Assembly: GCA_016715425.1 (NCBI GenBank)
Contig: JADKAC010000003.1
Span: forward strand, 62,001-126,000
DNA from: Bacteroidota bacterium
GTDB lineage: Bacteria > Bacteroidota > Bacteroidia > Chitinophagales > BACL12
DNA length: 64,000 nucleotides
Direction: 5' to 3'
Below, piece after piece: positions 44,527 through 53,390 of the stretch. Every line of letters begins with the position of its first letter. Position 1 is the first letter of the stretch. Below the pieces are notes generated by a model. The model did no database searches and had not been told where the DNA came from. It worked only from the letters and a program-made list of their open reading frames with translations. The position numbers were made by a program, and so were the translations under genes.

Positions 44527-45669
44527 ATATTTTTATTAGTATTTTAAGATAAGTAGTTTATCATTAAATATGATTTGAGAATTACCCGTTAGATTACCGA
44601 TAATTCCGGAAGTGGTTGGGGATGGGCCATAAGACATAGTGCAAGTTTCAAAACTAAAATCGCAAGATTGAGCTTGCATCTTAAATGGGTGAAAAAGTAA
44701 GAGAGTTATTAAAATTAATAAGGAAGGAAGGAAGGAAGGAAGGAAGGATAACTATTATTATCCACATTTCCTAATAAATAAGTAAATTTTTTTATCATAA
44801 TTGTTTGTTTAAAGTGTTATAAAAAAATGAATAGAACGGAGTAAATATTTGCTGCAAAAGCTTTTGAAAAGAGTTGCTTTTAAATGAAGTGAAGAAAGAA
44901 TATTTCAATAGTTTCATGATGATTGAAATTTTTGGTAATCCAAATCTAAACTATTTTTTTGAACAAAGGTGTAACAGATAAGTAATAATGTAGAACTGTT
45001 CCGATAGCTATCGGAATGTAGAATTGTAGAATTGTAGAATCGTGTAACTGTTCCGATAGTTATAATTAATCTGCTTTTGAATTAACATGTCACCCTTTCA
45101 GGGCTTGGTGTTTTGGGGGATTATTTCTATTATAATAATATCACCCCTTCGGGGTTTCTTTTGTAAATGATAAAACTTTGACCATTGACTATGACTATTG
45201 ACAAAAAAATTTGGTTTCGGGTTTCAGGTTTGGGGTTTCGAGTTTCAGGCTATTAAAAAAACTTAAACCATTGACTTTTGACCTTGACTAAAAATGTTTC
45301 ATGTTTTATTTTTCGAGTTCCATGTTTCAGGTTTCGGGTTTCAAGTTTCATGTTCCGGGTTTCGGGTTTCGGGTTTTGAGTTTAAAAAAAATGTTTTATG
45401 TCTGATAATTAATTTTCAATTTATATCACAACAAGCCATCGCCATTAGCCTTTGCCTTCGCATTTTCCTTTTTTAATTTGCACATCAATCACCCCGATGG
45501 CTATCGTGGGCACATTTGCACATTATTATTATTGTCTGAATTAGGATTAATCGGATTAAAAGATTTATAGGATTTTTTTAATTCGCACATTTGAACATTC
45601 TCACCCCGATATCGTGGGCACATTTTTTTTCATTAGCTAATCGGCTAATTAACTCATTGGCTAATTAAC
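44527..45669. repeat. Long intergenic region with SSR, REP-like palindromes and modular repeat cluster
   Basis: Apart from the candidate small ORF at its left end, no gene is supported over 1.1 kb. It contains the (AAGG)7 tract (44720-44747), a CCGATAGCTATCGG palindrome (45001-45014), two CACCC(T/C)TTC-GGG-type hairpin words around 45090-45160, and GGTTTCGGGTTTCAGG words (45213-45250 and 45310-45380). The GCCATCGCC-to-TTTGCC module follows (45413-45475), then GTGCACATTTGC-like words with CCCGAT...ATCGTGGG palindromes (45490-45512, 45602-45621), and ATTAGCTAATCGGCTAATTAAC words to the end. Confidence 0.75.
44536..44798 (-). other. Candidate phase-variable small ORF with (AAGG)7 tract, currently out of frame
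   Basis: From an ATG at 44798 the minus strand reads MIKKFTYLLGNVDNN, then enters a run of seven CCTT units (plus-strand AAGG, 44720-44747) and hits a stop just after it. Downstream, in another frame, lies a signal-peptide-like and mature sequence (LLILITLLLFHPFKMQAQ, then SCDFSFETC) that runs to a stop at 44536. With 5, 8 or 11 repeat units the two parts join into one short secreted protein (88 residues with 8 units). With 7 they do not. The coding nature is not proven; the product would be unusually short and matches nothing I know. Confidence 0.35.
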
Positions 45670-46035
45670 TCATTGGCTAATTAAAAACGGCGGTTGGTAC
45701 ATCAGTACTTCCTGAAGGATATATGCATAGGCGCCGAGAAATAAATACAAGTAACTGCGGACAAAAACTTTTAGAGGTTTTCTTGGAAAATAAATATTAA
45801 GCTTCTCTAACAAGTAAGCATAAAATGTAAAGTCCTTGTCTTCTTCAATATTATGTCCGGCATTCATTAAACAGCGATTGAACAGCACAAACTGCATTAA
45901 TACAATTCCATACGCAATCCACATCAGCCACCAGTCAACTAAAAACGGACCTACCCAAGATAGGATAGTAACAAACAGATGCACATAAAACATTGTGTTG
46001 TACTGTGTTGGAATAGGTTGATGTTTATTCTCCAT
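45670..46035 (-). CDS. Small membrane protein, unknown function
   Basis: The 121-residue protein (start MENKHQPIPTQYNTM at 46035) has two hydrophobic segments in the N-terminal half (FYVHLFVTILSWVGPFLVDWW, then WIAYGIVLMQFVLF) and a weaker third near the C-terminus (SYLYLFLGAYAYILQEVLM). Between them is a charged loop (NAGHNIEEDKDFTFYAYLLEKL). I do not recognise the family. An earlier in-frame ATG at 46080 would add 15 residues. It stands alone, divergent from the response regulator gene, next to the repeat-filled gap. Confidence 0.55.
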   Translation of the reverse strand: MENKHQPIPTQYNTMFYVHLFVTILSWVGPFLVDWWLMWIAYGIVLMQFVLFNRCLMNAGHNIEEDKDFTFYAYLLEKLNIYFPRKPLKVFVRSYLYLFLGAYAYILQEVLMYQPPFLISQ

Positions 46036-46211
46036 ATTGCTAAAATTAATTATTCGATTTTGAATAAATAATAATTTCAATAAAAATGATTTTTATCACC
46101 TGCAAAAAAATGATGTAATACTTAACATTTTATTTGAAAACCCAATCATTAAATTAACAGAAGTTAAGTTGAAATTTAAGCTCTATTTACATTTGAAAAG
46201 ATCAACACAAA

Positions 46212-46219
46212 TATTTTTG
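46212..46219 (+). promoter_or_regulatory. Promoter of the response regulator gene
   Basis: TATTTTTG matches the -7 consensus. A TTTG at 46192-46195, sixteen bases upstream, fits the -33 element. The TTG start codon of the response regulator follows 61 bases later. Confidence 0.4.
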
Positions 46220-46280
46220 TACTGTTAATTAAAATCTAAGCTTTTAACCAATTCATTTACCTGATAAATAATCAATCACT

Positions 46281-46988
46281 TTGGAACCTAACATTAGCCA
46301 CATTCAAATATTATATGTTGAAGATGATGAAACACTTGCCTTTGTAACTATAGATAATCTGAGCAGAAAAGGCTATAACATCACGCATTGCAGAGATGGA
46401 TTGGAAGCTATTAAAACTTTCCAATCCAATAAATTCGACTTATGTATTCTGGACATAATGTTACCCCAAATTGATGGCTATGCCGTTGCTCAAATTATTC
46501 GCAATACCAATCAAAATATTCCCATCATATTTTTATCTGCCAAATCTACTATTGAAGATAAACTGATGGCATTGCGCAATGGCGGTGATGATTTTCTGCA
46601 CAAGCCTTTTAGCATGAATGAACTGATAATGCGCATTCAGGTTTTTTTACGTCGCAGTGGTGAAAAGAAAAAACTTTCAGAACCGACGAGCGAAGAACTG
46701 AGCATAGGAGATTATAAATTCAATCCGGTATTAAGACAAATATCTTTTAATCAAAAAACAGAAACTCTCAGCAATGGTGAATCTAAATTGCTGTATTTAC
46801 TTGCTACCAATATTAATAACATTGTTTACAAGGAAGATATTCGTGCGCAAAATGAAATCAATGGAAGATTTTCTGCAAAGAGTTTAAATACCAATATTTC
46901 AAAACTCAGAAAAGCGCTTGAGGCGAATCCAAAAATTACAATTGAAAATGTTCGGGAAATTGGATTTCGTTTGCGTGTTGCAGAATAA
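46281..46988 (+). CDS. OmpR-family response regulator
   Basis: The N-terminal receiver domain shows the acidic pair (YVEDDE), the phospho-acceptor Asp near residue 56 (FDLCILDIMLPQIDGYAVA), and the conserved FLSAKS (Ser in the Thr position) and HKPFSMNEL lysine. The C-terminal winged-helix DNA-binding domain (about 140-235) ends with NVREIGFRLRV. The frame opens with TTG at 46281 because an in-frame stop lies just upstream. No histidine kinase is adjacent. It is convergent with the nos operon, whose last gene (nosY) ends four bases away, so any link to N2O respiration is only positional. Confidence 0.92.
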   Translation: MEPNISHIQILYVEDDETLAFVTIDNLSRKGYNITHCRDGLEAIKTFQSNKFDLCILDIMLPQIDGYAVAQIIRNTNQNIPIIFLSAKSTIEDKLMALRNGGDDFLHKPFSMNELIMRIQVFLRRSGEKKKLSEPTSEELSIGDYKFNPVLRQISFNQKTETLSNGESKLLYLLATNINNIVYKEDIRAQNEINGRFSAKSLNTNISKLRKALEANPKITIENVREIGFRLRVAE

Positions 46989-46992
46989 TATT

Positions 46993-47760
46993 TTATAAAT
47001 CCTTTTTGATAAAAGTACGTGTTGCAAAAACCACAGGGATAATTACCCAAAGCATTAAAATAATTGCAGATAATATCATACCTGTATCGCTTCCAAAAAA
47101 CTTGCGATACAATGCACCTGTATAACCCATTAATGCCGATAAATCCAATTTAAGCAATACTAAAATTCTTGCAAGATCAACAGGATTTAATGCGGTTAAA
47201 ATTAAAATAGGTTGTTCCAATGGATAATCAGAAAAACTAAATACAATCCATAACAACAAGCCATCGTAAATCAACGCAAAGAAAAACCATAATAAAATTG
47301 ACATACCAATTCCTCTGGATTTATCTCTTGCAATTACAGAAGTCAACACCGCAAAGCTGATGAAAACTAAAGTGAGTAATACGGCAGATAATACTAACAT
47401 AATACCTGCTTCGGAAGGATAATACATCAACACCGGAATACCGATTCCAATAATTACAGCAGTACACATTGAAATAGATAAACTCAGAAACTGACTTATA
47501 ATAATTGTTTTGCGCTTAATCGGCTGAGCCAATAACAACTCAGTAAATTCAGAGGAATTATACTGATGTATTGTAGAAAAAATAATACTCACCATCGGCA
47601 AAACAATCAGTACAATATTTAATAAACTCATTACACCTTTCACCGGATTTTCATCCAGATTAAAAAAGCTGACAGATACTAAAAACAAAAACACGGTGTA
47701 GGAAATTACTACCCGGTTACGAAAAATATCGTGGAGATTATATTTAATTATATTGATCAT
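46993..47760 (-). CDS. nosY: ABC-2 permease NosY
   Basis: A 255-residue membrane protein with about six helices (VVISYTVFLFLVSVSFF, VLIVLPMVSIIFSTIHQYNSSEFTELLLAQP, and others). The E-(L/F)-L-L-(A/S)-Q-P coupling motif and the I-x-x-V-x-A-R-D-K-S-R-G-I-G-M motif are typical of NosY. It forms an ABC transporter with NosF that supplies NosD with what it needs to build the CuZ copper-sulfide centre of NosZ. Overlaps nosF by four bases. Last gene of the nos operon. Confidence 0.93.
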   Translation of the reverse strand: MINIIKYNLHDIFRNRVVISYTVFLFLVSVSFFNLDENPVKGVMSLLNIVLIVLPMVSIIFSTIHQYNSSEFTELLLAQPIKRKTIIISQFLSLSISMCTAVIIGIGIPVLMYYPSEAGIMLVLSAVLLTLVFISFAVLTSVIARDKSRGIGMSILLWFFFALIYDGLLLWIVFSFSDYPLEQPILILTALNPVDLARILVLLKLDLSALMGYTGALYRKFFGSDTGMILSAIILMLWVIIPVVFATRTFIKKDL

Positions 47761-48461
47761 GGATGTCGCATTATTTCAGCTACTGCTTTATTCAAAGATT
47801 GTTCACCTGTTTCCAATTGTAATTCGGCAACAGTTTTATAAAATTTAATTTTTCCTTCCACTATAAATAAAATGTCTGTAGTAATTTCTTCCAGATCACT
47901 TAGTATATGCGAAGTAATCAGAATTAATTTACCGGCAGCTTTTTCTTTTAATATTTTGAGTTTTAAAATCTCTGCGGAAAGCGGATCTAAACCTGCGGTG
48001 GGTTCATCTAATATAAGCACCTGCGGATTAAACATAAATGCAAGACATGCACTTACTTTTTGTCGTGTACCACCAGATAGAGTGCGCATATATTTCATAC
48101 GAATATCATGCATCTTAAAAGCATCATACAATTCATTATCAATTTCACCTTTATGTTGACGAATGTTTTGCAGCATTTCAAATACCTGACCTACCCGCAT
48201 ATTTTCAGGATAGCGACCTATCTGCGGCATATAACCTATTTCACTTCTATAATTAAAATCATGTGAAATATTTTTACCACCAAATAAAATTGTTCCGCTG
48301 TCGGGAATTACCATACCGAGCAAACATTTTATCATGGTTGTTTTCCCGGATGCATTTGGACCAATTAAAGAAACTGCCCTTCCCATTGTTAAATGCAAAT
48401 TGATATCATCCAGCACATGCAGTTTACCAAATGATTTATGTAAGTGTTGAATTTCAATCAT
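47757..48461 (-). CDS. nosF: ABC transporter ATPase NosF
   Basis: A 234-residue ATPase: Walker A GPNASGKTTM, Q-loop region YMPQIGRYPENMRVGQVFEML, signature LSGGTRQKVSACLA, Walker B VLILDEPTAGLDP and switch His in ITSHILSDLEE. It powers the NosFY complex that works with NosD in NosZ maturation. Four-base overlaps on both sides (nosD upstream, nosY downstream) show tight coupling. Confidence 0.94.
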   Translation of the reverse strand: MIEIQHLHKSFGKLHVLDDINLHLTMGRAVSLIGPNASGKTTMIKCLLGMVIPDSGTILFGGKNISHDFNYRSEIGYMPQIGRYPENMRVGQVFEMLQNIRQHKGEIDNELYDAFKMHDIRMKYMRTLSGGTRQKVSACLAFMFNPQVLILDEPTAGLDPLSAEILKLKILKEKAAGKLILITSHILSDLEEITTDILFIVEGKIKFYKTVAELQLETGEQSLNKAVAEIMRHP

Positions 48462-49698
48462 AACTGTACAGGTTTCATATAGGGAGTTTTGTCCACTAAA
48501 TTTTCAGGAGTTAATCCGGGTAATATTTTTTCTGCTTTATCAATTAAGTATTGTGCAAAGCTGCGATATAACATGATAGCTTCCGGAATTTTATCTACAA
48601 TAATTGCAAATAAACTTACCGGATGATAGGGCACATCACCCATTGCATCTCTATCCAAATCATAGCCTTCATATTTATCCCAGTAATTACCATTGAATGT
48701 ATTTAATACTAAAGTACCATTGGTAGAAACATCAAATGAATTACTAATAAAATTATTTTTTCAAAGGCAACATCAGTACAATTGGCAGTAATCACCAAAC
48801 CCCAGCCATTTTCTAAAATAGAATTTTGTTTTGCAAGAACCCGGTTGCTGCCTTCCATGTGAATGGCAACTGCATTATCATAAAATGTATTGCCTTCTAT
48901 TTCGCTGTCGGTAATATCTTTTAATAATAAACCAAAGGATGAACTGCCTCTGTTTTTTTGAAATGTATTGTTGTGCATCTGCACTCCTTTGGAATACATT
49001 ACCGCAACGCCTGCTCCATTTTCTGTAAACACATTTTTCAGATAAGCATCATCATTTGAAAACATAAAATGCAATCCGTAGCGGATATTTTTAAAACAAT
49101 TATTTCCTGAAATTATACTGTTAGAAACAAATTCCAGGTAGATACCATCCCGAGTACCGGTAATCGTATTATTCTCAATTGTAATTGCATCACACTTCCA
49201 TAAATGCACTCCGTTGCCGCTGGTATTTTCAGATTTGGGAATGCTTTTAATGGTATTATTTTTCACAATACTGCTATCTGATTTAGCAAGATAAATGCAG
49301 AAATAATTATCTGTTATTTTATTATTCAGCACTTGAATATGTTTTACTTGCGATAAACGAATTGCGGCATTTTCGTGCAAGTCAGAAGGTTTGGAATGTT
49401 GAATTACCCATCCATCAATTGTTACGGAATCGGATTCAATAATAAATCCTTCCCCTTTATAATCTATTTCTAATACAGGGTAATTTTTACCGATTATTAC
49501 TAATGGTTTTTTAATTACCACATTAAATTCTTTATAAATACCCCCATCAATAATAAGAGTATCATAAGGTGAAGCAGCATCAATTTTTTGCTGTAAGATT
49601 CCAGATGTTTTTTCAGCGCTGGAATTATCGGATACTGTTTGGGCAGGTAATACGCATACCAAAACAATAATCATAAAGAAGATTGAAGAATATTTCAT
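48458..49698 (-). CDS. nosD: Copper-site maturation protein NosD, interrupted by a one-base frameshift
   Basis: The periplasmic right-handed beta-helix protein NosD is required for CuZ assembly in NosZ. A signal peptide (MKYSSIFFMIIVLVCVLPAQ) is followed by many NosD/CASH repeat turns (NNKITDNYFCIYLAKSD, ENNTITGTRDGIYLEFVSN, GNNCFKNIRYGLHFMFSND). The frame breaks in the T6 run at 48756-48761. With one more base it continues as NNFISNSFDVSTNGTL, NGNYWDKYEGYDLDRDAMGD and VPYHPV, the usual NosD end, giving exactly 413 residues. Since the operon is otherwise complete, a sequencing error is more likely than a dead gene. The stop overlaps the nosF start. Confidence 0.9.
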
Positions 49699-49716
49699 AG
49701 CAGGTGAATGCGGATA

Positions 49717-50163
49717 TTAAATTCCCGTCTTATTTGTAACCTGATCCCAACTCATTAGTTCGCCACCTTTTTGTTGCAATACCACATGTAATGCAGTATC
49801 CGATTGGAAGGTTGCAATGTTGCCTGACATTGGAGATTTAAATTCAGGATTAAATAAAAATGAAGCAGTGTTATATTCAACAAATTCACCTGAATGAAAA
49901 TCGGAAATATAGATGTGTCCAATATTATCTGAGCCTGAGAAATTTTCGTCTTTGTATTTCAAAAGACAAAACAGATCATCAAACTTATAAGTCTTGCCTT
50001 TGTTCGTTTGCAGTTCGCAACTAAACTTGGTATCCACAATGGTCATCTTACAAAATGCACATGGGTCTTCGCCGTATTCGATAGCCACGGGACCTGACTT
50101 AGTACAACTTTGCAGAAGCATTACAATTACAAAAAGGGAAGCGGTTGTCTTTAAAAAATTCAT
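49717..50163 (-). CDS. nosL: Copper-binding lipoprotein NosL
   Basis: A 148-residue lipoprotein with lipobox LQSC (Cys about 20). The NosL metal site is visible as CAFCKM (Cys 35, Cys 38, Met 40), preceded by I-x-Y-G-x-D-P and followed by KFSCELQTNKGKTYKFDDLFCLLKY. NosL binds Cu(I) and delivers it to NosZ. The gene lies between the NosB-like membrane protein gene (two-base gap) and nosD (18-base gap). Confidence 0.93.
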   Translation of the reverse strand: MNFLKTTASLFVIVMLLQSCTKSGPVAIEYGEDPCAFCKMTIVDTKFSCELQTNKGKTYKFDDLFCLLKYKDENFSGSDNIGHIYISDFHSGEFVEYNTASFLFNPEFKSPMSGNIATFQSDTALHVVLQQKGGELMSWDQVTNKTGI

Positions 50164-50165
50164 GA

Positions 50166-50786
50166 TTAAGCCTTCTTTTTCTTTGGAAAATAAAAATATT
50201 CCAGCCCTACCATTACAAATAAAATTGCGGTGCTAATCATCAATGATACGCCACCAATATCAGGTTGGCTCCATGCATCAAAGTTCAGCAAACGCTTATG
50301 ACCAAATAACGGCGGCTGGTAGGTCATGCCCGGAATTTTTATCGCTGCATTAGGGTCAAGATTATGCCCATAATCATAACACCATTGATAAAAATCGTAT
50401 AGACCTAATGAACCAATAATCACAATGGCAATTGCCCAGGTGAGCATCATCCATCTGCGATTAATAATAAATGCCAGAATTCCTAAACCGACCATTGCAT
50501 ACAAAATGATATACATATAACCGAACTCAGGAAACATTTCTTCCTTAATATGTTGCATACCGATATAGTGGTTCAATCCATTAATTACATCCACATCACC
50601 GGTAAGTCTGTCTTTCCAAATTTGCAAGTACAATCCTTCCGGATATTGAGGCGCAAATAAATCAATACGCCAAATTGGGAAGAACAAGGTGGGAAGCATT
50701 CCTAAAGCACATACTAAAAGAACTATCCTTGTTACCCTGTTTAATTTTTCATTATTTCTTTGGTTTAAATGAGTTCCTGCGCTCAT
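50166..50786 (-). CDS. NosB-like four-helix membrane protein of the nos operon
   Basis: The 206-residue protein has four hydrophobic segments at about residues 20-40, 92-112, 117-137 and 183-201. A long extracytoplasmic loop lies between the first two (FPQ-Y-P-E-G-L-Y-L-x-I-W-like) and a Trp/Tyr-rich loop (LYDFYQWCYDYGHNLDPNA) between the last two. Clade II nos clusters often carry such a membrane protein between nosZ and nosD, called NosB in Wolinella. I apply the name only by position and topology. It could help assemble NosZ or couple it to electron donors. It lies between nosZ (35-base gap) and nosL (2-base gap). Confidence 0.65.
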   Translation of the reverse strand: MSAGTHLNQRNNEKLNRVTRIVLLVCALGMLPTLFFPIWRIDLFAPQYPEGLYLQIWKDRLTGDVDVINGLNHYIGMQHIKEEMFPEFGYMYIILYAMVGLGILAFIINRRWMMLTWAIAIVIIGSLGLYDFYQWCYDYGHNLDPNAAIKIPGMTYQPPLFGHKRLLNFDAWSQPDIGGVSLMISTAILFVMVGLEYFYFPKKKKA

Positions 50787-50821
50787 GGCAGGAACTCATT
50801 CTACATTCTAAAATCAAAGCA

Positions 50822-52813
50822 TTATTTCTTTTCGTCGCTGGCGTTCAAAGAGAACGTTAACGGCACATTGCTACCTGCCGGAGATACACGAATGTATCCT
50901 TGCATTTCCTGGTGCAATGCAGAACAGAAGTCAGTACAATAGAAAGGGAATACTCCTACTTTTTGAGGCACCCATTTCAATGTTAAAGTTTCTCCCGGCA
51001 TAATTAATAATTCGCTATTATTCATTCCAATTACAGCAAATCCGTGAGGTACATCCCAGTCTTGTTCAAGATTGGTAACATGGAAATAAACCACATCGCC
51101 CAATTTTACACCTTCAATATTATCAGGAGAGAAGTGTGAACGGATAGAAGTCATTTTTATATGTACTTCATTTCCATCTCTGGTAACTCCACTTTGTTTT
51201 TCGCCTTTAGCCGCATACGGATGTGTGTTCTCTTCTATTTTATAAATTTTCACTTGCTTATCCTTAATTAGGTCAGCTTTTAATGCTTGCGCATAATGCG
51301 GCTCACCGATAGTTGGAAAGTCAAGTAACAATTCCATTTTATCTCCATCAATTGAATACAATTGTGCAGACTGAGTTAACTCCGGCCCTGTTGGCAGATA
51401 TCTGTCTTTAGTAATTTTATTTAATGCAACCACATACTTACCGTAAGGTTGTTTAGAATCACCACCCGGAACCATTAAGTGACCGATTGAATAATAAGTA
51501 GGAACACGGTCAACCACAGTTTGAGTAGCTACTTCCCATTTGGTTATTTCAGAAGAAACAAACATAGAAGTGTAAGCATAACCTTTGTCGTCAAACTCAG
51601 TATGTAATGGTCCTAATCCGCAATCTTTCACTTCACCAGCAAGTACTGATTCATATTTAAGAATAGGAATTCCACCAAATTCACCATCTGTTGCATTCGC
51701 AGCAATTGCATCCTGAATTTTTGAGAACCCATACACTGGAATCATAGCAGCAAGTTTACCACCAGCAGAAATATATTGTCCTGTTGGATCCACATCCACA
51801 CCATGAGGTGATTTAGGACATGGCATATAATAAATCAGTCCTTTTAAATCTTCTGTAGTAAGCGTTGTTATTTCTTTAAATTGTTCTGAAACTGCATAGT
51901 GAGTTACATCATCCATATAATTATGGTATGTATTAATAGCGGTTTTTTTGCCTTTACCATTCTTCACTAATTCTTCTACTTTTTTCCAGTTGATAGCAAG
52001 AATAAAATCTTTGTCTTTCTGGCTGGCATTTACTTCTTTTAAAGTATGTGCCTGTTCACTGTTGTAACAAGTAAAGAACATCCATCCTGATGAAGGACCT
52101 TTACCGTGATGCGCAAGATCATAATCAAATGCAGGAACTTCTATTTGGAAAGCAGGACTCATTTTACTTTGAGTAGTGGAGGCACCATCTAAAGCAATAA
52201 ATGTAATTACACCTTTAAAGTTTTCTTTATAAGAATTAATAGGCACATCTACATTTGTTCCATAAGGCATGGAGAAACGAGTAGCACTTACTAAATATTC
52301 AGTATTCTCAGTAATAAACGGAGAAGCATGGTTACCACCTGTATTAGGAATTTCAATTATTTCCTGAGTAGAAAATGTGGTTAAATCAATACGAGCTATC
52401 CTTGGTGTATTATTACCATTAATAAACAAGTAACGTCCATCAATAATACCATCTGTTTGGGAAAGCTGCGGGTGATGGGAATCATCCCATGGTTGAAATC
52501 CCCAAGAGGAGTTAAGCATTCCTTTTGACTCTTCGCTGTAACCATATCCTTTTTCAGGATCCACGCTGAAAACAGGAATCACTCGGAGCAAACGTCCTGA
52601 AGGCAATCCATATACACCCACCTGACCGCTGAATCCACCGGAGGCAAACATATATAATTCATCATACTGCCCGGGAGGTACATATACACGCTGTGCTGCA
52701 TTTCCGGTTACCGCAGATTTTGCCCCTTTGGGCTTGCATCCTGTTGTAGATGCGAACATCACCGCTATAACAGCAATCCATGCTGCCACAGCAATACTTC
52801 TATAATTTTTCAA
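50822..52813 (-). CDS. nosZ: Nitrous oxide reductase NosZ, clade II (Sec-dependent, lipoprotein-type)
   Basis: NosZ reduces N2O to N2 in the periplasm. The 663-residue protein has a Sec/lipoprotein leader (AVIAVMFASTTGCKPKG) and not a twin-arginine one, a mark of clade II enzymes. The N-terminal seven-bladed propeller carries the CuZ histidines (NHASPFI, DLAHHGKGP, CPKSPHGVDVDP, GPLHTEFD, GEPHYAQAL, NTHPY). The C-terminal cupredoxin domain has the CuA site: PHGF, then Cys 626, Cys 630, His 634 and Met 637 in YCTDFCSALHQEM. All ligands I can check are present. The start codon appears to be TTG at 52813. Confidence 0.95.
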   Translation of the reverse strand: MKNYRSIAVAAWIAVIAVMFASTTGCKPKGAKSAVTGNAAQRVYVPPGQYDELYMFASGGFSGQVGVYGLPSGRLLRVIPVFSVDPEKGYGYSEESKGMLNSSWGFQPWDDSHHPQLSQTDGIIDGRYLFINGNNTPRIARIDLTTFSTQEIIEIPNTGGNHASPFITENTEYLVSATRFSMPYGTNVDVPINSYKENFKGVITFIALDGASTTQSKMSPAFQIEVPAFDYDLAHHGKGPSSGWMFFTCYNSEQAHTLKEVNASQKDKDFILAINWKKVEELVKNGKGKKTAINTYHNYMDDVTHYAVSEQFKEITTLTTEDLKGLIYYMPCPKSPHGVDVDPTGQYISAGGKLAAMIPVYGFSKIQDAIAANATDGEFGGIPILKYESVLAGEVKDCGLGPLHTEFDDKGYAYTSMFVSSEITKWEVATQTVVDRVPTYYSIGHLMVPGGDSKQPYGKYVVALNKITKDRYLPTGPELTQSAQLYSIDGDKMELLLDFPTIGEPHYAQALKADLIKDKQVKIYKIEENTHPYAAKGEKQSGVTRDGNEVHIKMTSIRSHFSPDNIEGVKLGDVVYFHVTNLEQDWDVPHGFAVIGMNNSELLIMPGETLTLKWVPQKVGVFPFYCTDFCSALHQEMQGYIRVSPAGSNVPLTFSLNASDEKK

Positions 52814-52839
52814 TGTTAAAATTTATACTGGTTTAGTTA

Positions 52840-53328
52840 TTATTTCTCGCCGTCGTTACTACGCATATATTCTAATACGTCTCTTGCATCGCCAATAGAT
52901 ACATTTTGATTTGGCATACGAGTTAAACACAATTGCAATAGTTTCTGTGCTTCCGGATCTTTTTCCAGCATCACATCCACATTTGTAATCATATTCATAA
53001 TCCATTCAGGCTTACGCAGTTTTGTAAGACCTGCCCAACCCGGACCAACTAATCTTGTTGAGTCAAGGCGATGACATGCGGAACATTTCATATCATAAAT
53101 TTCCATTCCACGTTTGATACGTGATTCGTCTAATGGATTTGTAAGTGTTACTGATTTCACTTCTCCAAATCCTCTTCCATCAGCAATCATTTGCTCTTCT
53201 TCTGTCATACCTCCCTTCTTATTTGCTGCTTTTTCAAGGCTGGCATTGTCTTCAGCTTTTGGTCCGCAACTCCAGATCAATCCGGCGAGTAGCGTGAATA
53301 AAATAAACGGTTGTAATCTCCTTTTCAT
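52840..53328 (-). CDS. Cytochrome c lipoprotein of the nos operon
   Basis: The 162-residue product has a lipobox (LIWSC, Cys 21) and one haem-binding CSACH (about residues 82-86) with a likely axial Met in LTRMPNQ. It is a single class I cytochrome c domain at the C-terminus after a charged linker (AEDNASLEKAANKKGG). Position as first gene before nosZ suggests that it passes electrons to the CuA site of NosZ. It starts the operon: the 176-base gap upstream holds the candidate control elements. Confidence 0.9.
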   Translation of the reverse strand: MKRRLQPFILFTLLAGLIWSCGPKAEDNASLEKAANKKGGMTEEEQMIADGRGFGEVKSVTLTNPLDESRIKRGMEIYDMKCSACHRLDSTRLVGPGWAGLTKLRKPEWIMNMITNVDVMLEKDPEAQKLLQLCLTRMPNQNVSIGDARDVLEYMRSNDGEK

Positions 53329-53360
53329 AATAGAACTTTTTGGTTATAATCTTTGAGTGC

Positions 53361-53368
53361 GAAACTAT
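53361..53368 (-). promoter_or_regulatory. Near-consensus -7 box of the nos operon
   Basis: The minus strand reads TAGTTTCG, one base from TAnnTTTG, about 33 bases before the cytochrome c start. It lies about 31 bases downstream (in the direction of nos transcription) of the TGA-N6-TCA palindrome, so that palindrome would be centred near -40. Confidence 0.35.
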
Positions 53369-53390
53369 CCATCATGCACCTGCTCGTTTA

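Noticed and set aside
45294..45476. 60-codon open frame with repeated VSGF residues
   Set aside because: It is a translation of the TTTCGGG/TTTCAGG repeat words.
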